Positions 10,247-15,032 of a stretch of 15,032 nucleotides of DNA are shown here, piece after piece. The translations under genes and the position numbers were made by a program. The notes under the pieces were generated by a model, which did not search any database, was not told where the DNA came from, and was given only the letters and a program-made list of their open reading frames with translations. The stretch's first letter is position 1. Each line of letters begins with the position of its first letter. Source of the DNA: JAMOBE01 sp039908285 (GTDB taxonomy: Bacteria; Pseudomonadota; Alphaproteobacteria; Rhodospirillales; Rhodospirillaceae); the NCBI GenBank assembly GCA_039908285.1, contig JAMOBE010000090.1, forward strand, positions 1 to 15,032. The letters are read 5' to 3'.

Positions 10247-10264
10247 CACGCTTTTTTAGGCGTG
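10247..10264. other. Small hairpin in the cas3-cas5c gap
   Basis: CACGC (10247-10251) and GCGTG (10260-10264) flank TTTTTTAG in the 122-bp gap between cas3 and cas5c, the only sizeable gap within the cas operon. The stem is short and the T-run is in the loop, not after it, so this is not a normal terminator. It may be an RNA processing or attenuation element, or chance. Confidence 0.25.
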
Positions 10265-10324
10265 GTAGCCCTGCGACATAACGCATACTAGATGTGCGAT
10301 TGGCGTAGGTCGACGGAGGCAGTC

Positions 10325-10963
10325 ATGGGCTATGGAGTGCGATTGCGGGTAGGGGGTCCGCGGGCCTGTTTCACCCGACCGGAGATGAAGGCCGAGCGGG
10401 TATCCTATGACGTCATCACCCCGTCTGCGGCGCGCGGCATTCTGGAGGCCATCCATTGGAAGCCGGCGATCCGCTGGGTGATCGACCGCATCCATGTCCT
10501 TGCCCCCATCCGCTTCGACGCCATCCGCCGCAACGAGGTTGGCGCGAAAATGAGCGATGCGCGGCCCTATCTGGTGGTGGAAGACGAACGCCAGCAGCGC
10601 ACGACCCTGTTCCTGGCCGATGTCGATTACCTGATCGAGGCCCATTTCGATCTCGTTCGTGCCGGAGCAGACGACAGCGAGGGCAAGCACCTCGAGATGT
10701 TCCGCCGCCGCGCCCGCGCCGGGCAATGCTTCCACCAGCCGTGTCTGGGGGTGCGCGAATTCCCCGCCCGCTTCGAACTTTGCGAGGACGACCCGCCGCG
10801 GCCGCATCCCGATCTCACCGGCGAGCGCGATCTGGGCTGGATGCTGCACGACATCGACTTTGCGGCCGGCCGCCAGCCGCGCTTCTTCCAGGCCGTCATG
10901 CGCGATGGCGTGATCGAGGTGCCGCCGTTCCCACCGACGCTCGGGGTGGAGGGCGCGGCATGA
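10325..10963 (+). CDS. cas5c: Type I-C Cas5c, crRNA-processing endonuclease
   Basis: The 212-residue RAMP protein both cuts the CRISPR transcript (type I-C has no Cas6) and holds the 5' handle in Cascade. GGAGG at 10315-10319, 5 bp before the ATG, fixes the start; an in-frame ATG at 10292 lacks such a site. Family hallmarks are CFTRPEMKAERVSYDV (15-30), HWKPAIRW (44-51) and the segment EGKHLEMFRRRARAGQCF (119-136). Lys121 and His122 correspond to the catalytic Lys-His of the Bacillus halodurans Cas5d enzyme. The position equivalent to its catalytic Tyr46 is His44 here. The stop overlaps the cas8c start (ATGA), implying translational coupling. The protein is slightly shorter than the Bacillus enzyme, with a full set of domains. 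Confidence 0.93.
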   Translation: MGYGVRLRVGGPRACFTRPEMKAERVSYDVITPSAARGILEAIHWKPAIRWVIDRIHVLAPIRFDAIRRNEVGAKMSDARPYLVVEDERQQRTTLFLADVDYLIEAHFDLVRAGADDSEGKHLEMFRRRARAGQCFHQPCLGVREFPARFELCEDDPPRPHPDLTGERDLGWMLHDIDFAAGRQPRFFQAVMRDGVIEVPPFPPTLGVEGAA

Positions 10964-12819
10964 TCCTTTCGGCGTTGGCGAGATACTACGAACGCCGCTG
11001 CGAGGCGGTGGACCCGGCCATGGCCGACCGGGTGGAGGTTCCCGCGTTCGGATACCGGGCGCAAGGCGTAGGCTTCGCCCTGGTCCTGACCGCCGCCGGA
11101 CGGGTGGCGAGCATCCGCGATCTGCGCCGGCAGGAGCGCCGCAAGCTGATCCCACGCACCCTTTTCGTGCCCGAGGACTCCCGCACCTCCGGCGACAAGG
11201 CCTTCTTCCTGTGCGACAAGGCGGACTACCTGTTCGGGGCCACCGCCGGGGAGGGCAAGGGCTCGGCTGCCGCGGTGGTGCCGACGGGTAAGCGGGCCAC
11301 CCTGTCCCACGCCCTGCACCATCGCCTGCTCGCCGGTTGCGACGATGCGGGCGCGCGGGCGTTGCGGGCCTTCTTCGATGCCTGGCGGATCGACGACCTG
11401 GCGGCCGTTCTCGCGCGCTCGGCGGTGGCGTGGGAGGATGTGGGCAAGGCCTTCCTCGCCCTTGAACTGGACGATGAGCCCGGTTTTCTCCACGACCGTC
11501 CGGCCCTGCGTGCAACGTGGGCGCGGGAATACGCGGCGCGCGGCAGCAGTGATGGCGGACAATGCCTGGTGACCGGCACCACCGGCCCGATTGCCCGACT
11601 GCATCAGGGACTGAAACTGCCCGGCACCACGGGCAACGGCGCCCCGTTCGTCAGCTTCAACACCGAGGCCTTCTGCTCCTACGGTCTTGGTCCCGACGAC
11701 AAGGGCCTCAACGCCCCGGTCGGCGAATGGGCGGCGTTCGCCTATGCCACCGGCCTTGCCGATCTGTTGCGCAACGACCGCCGCCGCCTGCGGCTTGGCG
11801 ACACCACCGTCGTCTTCTGGGCCGAGCGGCCCTGCCCGGCCGAGACCACGATCGCCGATCTGTTCAACCCGCCGCTGGCCGCCACCGGCTCCGCGGCCGC
11901 CGAGGGGCCGCGCGAACTCGATCCCTCCACCGCCGAAAGGCTCTATGCCGCTCTGTCAGCCATGCGCGATGGGCGGCCGCCGACCGATGATCTCAGCGGT
12001 GGCGATCCGGGCATCGCCTTCCATGTCCTGGGGCTCGCCACCCCGGCCGGGTCGCGGGTGTCGGTGCGGCTGTGGCAGGTGACGACACTCGAAGTCCTGG
12101 TCGGGCGTATCGGACGCCACTACCGGGCACTGGCCATCGAGAAGGCCCACGCCAAGGAGCCGGAGTTCCTGCCGCTGTGGCTTTTGCTGGTTTCCACCGC
12201 CCCGGAGGGCAAGAGCGAGAACGTCTCGCCGCCGCTGGCCGCCGCACTCACCCGGGCGGTTCTGACCGGCGGCCCGTATCCGGCCGGTCTGCTCGCCACC
12301 GTGCTGAACCGCGTCCGCGCCGAGCATAGCGACCGCACCCCCGTCAGCTATCCGCGCGCCGCCTTGATCAAGGCCTGCCTGGCGCGCTCCGGCACCATCG
12401 ATCAGGAGGCCTACGTGACCCTCAATACCGATTCCGATACCCCCGTCGCCTACAAGCTCGGCCGGCTGTTCGCGGTCCTCGAACGGGCGCAGCTCATGGC
12501 GCACGGGCGGGAGGTCAACGCCACGATCACCGATCGCTACTTCGGGTCGGTATCGTCATCGCCGCGCACCGCGTTCCCGCCGCTGTTGCGCCTGCTGCCG
12601 CACCATCTGGCCAAGATCGACGCCAGCCGATGGCTGGACAACCTGATTGGCCGCATCCTGGAAGGCATCGACGGCAAGGCCGGTTTCCCCGCCCACCTGA
12701 GCCTGGAGGAACAGGGCCTGTTCGCCCTCGGCTACTACCACCAGCGCAACGATTTCTTCAAGCCACGCCGCCAGGCGTCATCGGACTCCGCCCAGCCGGC
12801 AGCCCAGACCGAGGAGTGA
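10960..12819 (+). CDS. cas8c: Type I-C Cascade large subunit Cas8c
   Basis: The 619-residue large subunit recognises the PAM and recruits Cas3. The ATG overlaps the cas5c stop by four bases. The N-terminus (MILSALARYYERR..., with VGFALVLTAAGRV and RTLFVPEDSRTSGDKAFFLCDKADYLFG) matches the Csd1/Cas8c family. So do the middle VSFNTEAFCSYG segment and the C-terminal NATITDRYFGSVSSSPRTAFPPLLRLLPHHLAKI. The last 134 residues double as the small subunit Cas11c from an internal start. Length is typical of the family (about 570-620). No frameshift or missing block was noticed. The extreme C-terminus (RRQASSDSAQPAAQTEE) is low-complexity and probably disordered. Confidence 0.93.
   Translation: MILSALARYYERRCEAVDPAMADRVEVPAFGYRAQGVGFALVLTAAGRVASIRDLRRQERRKLIPRTLFVPEDSRTSGDKAFFLCDKADYLFGATAGEGKGSAAAVVPTGKRATLSHALHHRLLAGCDDAGARALRAFFDAWRIDDLAAVLARSAVAWEDVGKAFLALELDDEPGFLHDRPALRATWAREYAARGSSDGGQCLVTGTTGPIARLHQGLKLPGTTGNGAPFVSFNTEAFCSYGLGPDDKGLNAPVGEWAAFAYATGLADLLRNDRRRLRLGDTTVVFWAERPCPAETTIADLFNPPLAATGSAAAEGPRELDPSTAERLYAALSAMRDGRPPTDDLSGGDPGIAFHVLGLATPAGSRVSVRLWQVTTLEVLVGRIGRHYRALAIEKAHAKEPEFLPLWLLLVSTAPEGKSENVSPPLAAALTRAVLTGGPYPAGLLATVLNRVRAEHSDRTPVSYPRAALIKACLARSGTIDQEAYVTLNTDSDTPVAYKLGRLFAVLERAQLMAHGREVNATITDRYFGSVSSSPRTAFPPLLRLLPHHLAKIDASRWLDNLIGRILEGIDGKAGFPAHLSLEEQGLFALGYYHQRNDFFKPRRQASSDSAQPAAQTEE
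12404..12409 (+). promoter_or_regulatory. Internal Shine-Dalgarno for Cas11c
   Basis: AGGAGG, a full match to the ribosome-binding consensus, lies 5 bp before the in-frame GTG at 12415 inside cas8c. It defines the start of the small subunit. Confidence 0.75.
12415..12819 (+). CDS. cas11c: Type I-C small subunit Cas11c, internal start in cas8c
   Basis: Type I-C systems make the Cascade small subunit from an internal translation start in the last part of cas8c; in Desulfovibrio vulgaris it begins near codon 488. Here GTG at codon 486 is preceded by a perfect AGGAGG with 5-bp spacing. It yields 134 residues beginning (M)TLNTDSDTPVAYKLGRLFAV and containing the helical C-terminal Cas8c block. The product would line the belly of Cascade and stabilise the non-target strand. 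Production is inferred from the start signals and family precedent. A later ATG, at MAHGREVN, lacks such a site and would remove the conserved YKLGRLFAVLE helix. Confidence 0.75.
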   Translation: MTLNTDSDTPVAYKLGRLFAVLERAQLMAHGREVNATITDRYFGSVSSSPRTAFPPLLRLLPHHLAKIDASRWLDNLIGRILEGIDGKAGFPAHLSLEEQGLFALGYYHQRNDFFKPRRQASSDSAQPAAQTEE

Positions 12820-12827
12820 AACCCGCC

Positions 12828-13712
12828 ATGTCGACCCCGCTTTCCAACCGCTACGAGTTCGTCTACCTGTTCGACGTCGAACTGGGCAACCCGAACGGCG
12901 ATCCCGATGCCGGCAACATGCCGCGCCTCGACTACCAGACCAATCACGGCCTGGTGACCGATGTCTGCCTGAAGCGCAAGGTGCGCAACTACGTCGATCT
13001 GGTCCGCGACGATCTGGGGCGGCCCGAGCAACTCGGCATCTACATCCGCGAGCGGGGCGTGCTGAACGAGGAGCACCGCAAGGCATACAAGGCACTCGAC
13101 CAGAAGCCCGAGCCGAAGAAGTTGCCCAAGGATCGCGACAAGGCGAAAGCGCTGACCGACTGGATGTGCGGCCGCTATTTCGACATCCGGATGTTCGGTG
13201 CCGTCATGACCACCGAGGTCAACTGCGGCCAGGTGCGAGGCCCGGTCCAGTTGGCGTTCGCCCGCAGCGTAGAGCCGATTCTGGTCCAGGAGATCGCCAT
13301 CACCCGCATGGCGGTAACCAACGAAAAGGATGCCGAGACCAAGGAGCGCGAGATGGGCCGCAAGCATGTGGTGCCCTATGGGCTCTACCGTGCCGAGGGC
13401 TATGTTTCCGCCCATCTCGCCAACCAGACCGGCTTTGGCGAAGACGACCTGTCCCTGTTCTGGCAGGCGCTCGCCTGCATGTTCGACCACGATCATTCGG
13501 CCGCGCGCGGCAAGATGTCGGCACGCCGGCTGATCGTGTTCAAGCACGCGAGCAAGCTCGGCAACGCGCCGGCTCATCGCCTGTTCGAGGCTGTCTCGGT
13601 CCAGCGCCGGGACAATGATCCGGAACGCCCCGCCCGCGCCTTCGCCGACTACCGGATCGATATCGACCGCGCCGCCATCCCCGACGGGGTGGAGGTGATC
13701 GACATGCTGTGA
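12828..13712 (+). CDS. cas7c: Type I-C Cascade backbone Cas7c (Csd2)
   Basis: This 294-residue RAMP protein forms the helical backbone that binds the crRNA spacer. It begins 8 bp after the cas8c stop, with GAGGAG overlapping that stop as ribosome binding site. Family signatures are FDVELGNPNGDPDAGNMPRLD (19-39), DIRMFGAVM followed by GQVRGPVQLAFARSVEPI, and the Csd2 segment GRKHVVPYGLYRAEGYVS. The C-terminal FEAVSVQRRDNDPERPARAF block is present as well. Length is usual for the family (~280-295) and all conserved blocks are in order. The stop at 13712 is directly followed by the ATG of the next ORF. Confidence 0.95.
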   Translation: MSTPLSNRYEFVYLFDVELGNPNGDPDAGNMPRLDYQTNHGLVTDVCLKRKVRNYVDLVRDDLGRPEQLGIYIRERGVLNEEHRKAYKALDQKPEPKKLPKDRDKAKALTDWMCGRYFDIRMFGAVMTTEVNCGQVRGPVQLAFARSVEPILVQEIAITRMAVTNEKDAETKEREMGRKHVVPYGLYRAEGYVSAHLANQTGFGEDDLSLFWQALACMFDHDHSAARGKMSARRLIVFKHASKLGNAPAHRLFEAVSVQRRDNDPERPARAFADYRIDIDRAAIPDGVEVIDML

Positions 13713-13713
13713 C

Positions 13714-14457
13714 ATGGCCGCCGGCGAGGAGGACGAGGACGACGATGGCGTGGTGACGCTGTCGGCGCTCCAGCATTATCAGGTCTGTCCACGGCAGTGC
13801 GCCCTGATCCACACCGAGCGGCAGTGGGTCGAGAACGCCCTGACCGCGGCTGCCGATATCCAAGCCGCCGCCCTCACCCGTCTGGAGCGGGAGAAGGACG
13901 TGGGCGGACTGCGTGGCGTGGAGGGCGATGCCGCCCATGCGTATTGGCGTGCGTTCGCGCGCCTGATCGGCAACGACGAACCCGATTTCGTCTTCACCAG
14001 CCGCAACCGTCGTCCACCGCGCGACGCCGTCAACGCCCTGTTGTCGTTTGTCTATACCATCCTGATGCACGATGTGCGCGCCGCGCTGGAAGGGGTCGGC
14101 CTTGACCCCTATGTCGGATTTCTGCACCGCGACCGGCCTGGGCGAGCCAGCCTCGCCCTCGACATCATGGAAGAGTTCCGCTCCGTCCTGGCTGACCGGC
14201 TGGTGCTGTCGCTGATCAATCGTCGCCAGGTGAAGTCCGGCGGATTCCAGAGTCTCGAAGGTGGCGCCGTCATCATGGATGACACCACCCGCAAGGAGGT
14301 GCTGACCGCCTGGCAAAAGCGCAAGCAGGATCCCCTGACGCACCCCTTCCTTGACGAACCCATGCCCGCCGGTCTGCTGTTTCATACCCAGGCGCTGCTT
14401 CTAGCCCGCCACATTCGCGGCGATCTGGACGGCTACCCCGCTTTTCTGTCGAGCTGA
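13714..14457 (+). CDS. cas4/cas1: Truncated in-frame Cas4-Cas1 hybrid
   Basis: This 247-residue ORF stands where full cas4 (~210 codons) and cas1 (~340 codons) are expected. Residues 15-41 are the Cas4 N-terminus (TLSALQHYQVCPRQCALIHT, RQWVEN), including the Fe-S Cys25. From about residue 48 to the end it is the Cas1 C-terminal domain: LRGVEGDAA with Glu70, RRPPRDAVNALLSFVYT, LDPYVGFLHRDRPGRASLALDIMEE with His138 and Asp150, INRRQV, and YPAFL near the end. Glu, His and Asp of the Cas1 metal site are kept. The Cas4 RecB nuclease motifs, its C-terminal Cys cluster and the Cas1 N-terminal beta domain needed for dimerisation are gone, about 300 residues in total. Natural Cas4-Cas1 fusions exist in other subtypes but keep both domains. 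I infer a deletion of about 0.9 kb that stayed in frame, with loss of adaptation. An assembly error is possible. The frame is clean and cas2 follows after 5 bp. Confidence 0.85.
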   Translation: MAAGEEDEDDDGVVTLSALQHYQVCPRQCALIHTERQWVENALTAAADIQAAALTRLEREKDVGGLRGVEGDAAHAYWRAFARLIGNDEPDFVFTSRNRRPPRDAVNALLSFVYTILMHDVRAALEGVGLDPYVGFLHRDRPGRASLALDIMEEFRSVLADRLVLSLINRRQVKSGGFQSLEGGAVIMDDTTRKEVLTAWQKRKQDPLTHPFLDEPMPAGLLFHTQALLLARHIRGDLDGYPAFLSS

Positions 14458-14462
14458 CCGCC

Positions 14463-14753
14463 ATGTTGATGCTGGTCAGCTATGACGTACAGACCACCGA
14501 TGTGGCCGGGCGCCGACGACTGCGGCGGGTCGCCAAGGCGTTGCAGGATTACGGCCAGCGGGTGCAATTCTCGGTGTTCGAATGTGAAGTCGAGCCCGCC
14601 CTGTGGGTGACGCTCAAGACCCGGCTGGTCGAGATCATCGACCCGACCAAGGACAGTCTGCGTTTCTATCACCTGGGGGCCGAGGGCAAGAAGCGCGTCG
14701 AGCACATCGGCACGCGCCAACCGCTCGACCTTGACGGTCCGCTGCTGTTGTAA
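14463..14753 (+). CDS. cas2: CRISPR adaptation protein Cas2
   Basis: The 96-residue ferredoxin-fold protein matches type I-C Cas2 along its whole length: MLMLVSYDV with Asp8, GRRRLRRVAKALQDYGQRVQFSVFECEV, then DPTKDSLRFYHLG and a terminal PLDLDGPLLL. Cas2 dimers bridge two Cas1 dimers in the spacer integration complex. The gene begins 5 bp after the hybrid Cas4-Cas1 ORF and is the last gene of the operon. Its own sequence shows no damage, which suggests that the deletion affecting its neighbours is recent or that the protein has been retained for another reason. No strong Shine-Dalgarno sequence is seen; coupling to the upstream stop is likely. Confidence 0.95.
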   Translation: MLMLVSYDVQTTDVAGRRRLRRVAKALQDYGQRVQFSVFECEVEPALWVTLKTRLVEIIDPTKDSLRFYHLGAEGKKRVEHIGTRQPLDLDGPLLL

Positions 14754-14946
14754 TCCACCCGGGGACGCTCCGCGAACCCCAAGCGGCCATTGAATCCCCG
14801 GCAGGTTCGCGCTCTTTGAAAAGTGAATGAAATCAGCCGCCCGCCCGTGCCCCGGCGGATTTTGTCGCCCGTTCAATCTTTGACTGGCGGGGGTTCGCGG
14901 CAAAAGGCTGGTTTTCCTACGAGCGTCAATCGCTTATAACCCACCT
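14754..14946 (+). promoter_or_regulatory. CRISPR leader
   Basis: These 193 bp between cas2 and the first repeat contain no gene. The region includes an AT-richer block (TTTGAAAAGTGAATGAAATC near 14815-14834) and a TTATAA at 14934-14939 that may be a -10 element just before the first repeat. Three copies of a GGTTCGCG core are present in two orientations. These features fit an array leader carrying the array promoter and integration signals. Confidence 0.75.
14770..14900. repeat. Inverted leader motifs
   Basis: CCGCGAACCCC at 14770-14780 and its exact reverse complement GGGGTTCGCGG at 14890-14900 bracket most of the leader. A third, partial copy, AGGTTCGCGC, lies at 14803-14812. They could be protein-binding sites for integration or transcription, or form a long-range stem in RNA. 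Confidence 0.55.
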
Positions 14947-15032
14947 GTCGCCCCCCGCGCGGGGGGCGTGGATTGAAACGTCGCTCTGCGGTGCGGCGCG
15001 CTTGGCGGCCGCAGTCGCCCCCCGCGCGGGGG
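14947..15032 (+). CRISPR. Type I-C CRISPR array, first repeat and spacer, truncated by the window end
   Basis: The first repeat spans 14947-14979 (33 bp). It starts GTCG, contains the palindrome GCCCCCCGCGCGGGGGGC (14950-14967) and ends CGTGGATTGAAAC, the 3' end typical of type I-C, which gives the 5' crRNA handle. One spacer of 34 bp follows (14980-15013). The second repeat begins at 15014 and is cut off after 19 bp, all of which match the first. The orientation is the same as the cas genes, with the leader at the left, so this is the leader-proximal and most recently acquired spacer. The spacer is very GC-rich; its target cannot be told from the window. Confidence 0.95.

Noticed and set aside
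10292..10324. Earlier cas5c start
   Set aside because: It lacks a ribosome binding site and adds residues foreign to the family; GGAGG stands before the ATG at 10325.
13714..14457. Normal, complete cas4 gene
   Set aside because: Only the first ~45 residues are Cas4; the remainder carries Cas1 signatures and the RecB nuclease motifs are absent.
14880..14940. TTGACT at 14880-14885 as -35 element of an array promoter
   Set aside because: The only good -10 element (TTATAA, 14934-14939) is about 48 bp away, too far for a sigma70 promoter, and nothing suitable lies 16-19 bp downstream.

Overview
The window is GC-rich bacterial DNA, with strong third-position G/C bias, Shine-Dalgarno starts and tightly packed operons. 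The protein sequences and the type I-C CRISPR repeat resemble those of high-GC Proteobacteria, most likely an alphaproteobacterium of Rhodospirillales type. That placement is a guess from style, since no rRNA or tRNA is present. It looks like an accessory region. A partial transposase lies at the left edge, followed by a probable peptide-modification (RiPP) locus and a complete type I-C interference operon whose adaptation genes have been damaged.

Left part (1-7725): after the 5' end of a leftward transposase gene (1-96) and a sigma70-like promoter (166-195), a 69-residue Cys-rich peptide gene (249-458) is followed 8 bp later by a radical SAM/SPASM enzyme (467-1942). Facing it, and separated by a 9-bp hairpin that spans the convergent stops, is a leftward operon. 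Read in transcription order it encodes a secreted VWA/caspase-like protein (7725-5197), a fused ABC exporter (5170-3266) and a second, different radical SAM/SPASM enzyme (3259-1958). The last 64 residues of this second enzyme are related to the free 69-residue peptide. They begin at an internal Met preceded by a GGAGGG Shine-Dalgarno sequence. A precursor-like peptide therefore appears both as a separate gene and as a tail of a maturase. I infer a two-peptide or two-maturase RiPP system with its own exporter; I do not recognise it as a named family.

Middle (7726-8051): a 326-bp divergent intergenic region with two AGAATTCT palindromes 17 bp apart separates the two halves.

Right part (8052-15032): cas3, cas5c, cas8c (with an internal, well-marked start for the small subunit Cas11c), cas7c, a Cas4-Cas1 hybrid ORF, cas2, a leader and the first repeat-spacer unit of a type I-C array that runs off the window. 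Cas5c, Cas8c, Cas11c and Cas7c should form Cascade, with Cas5c as the crRNA endonuclease and Cas3 as the recruited nuclease-helicase. The adaptation module is abnormal. The position of cas4 and cas1 is occupied by one 247-residue ORF that joins the first ~45 residues of Cas4 in frame to the last ~200 residues of Cas1. This removes the Cas4 nuclease domain and the Cas1 N-terminal domain. Interference looks intact, whereas spacer acquisition is probably lost or dependent on another locus.
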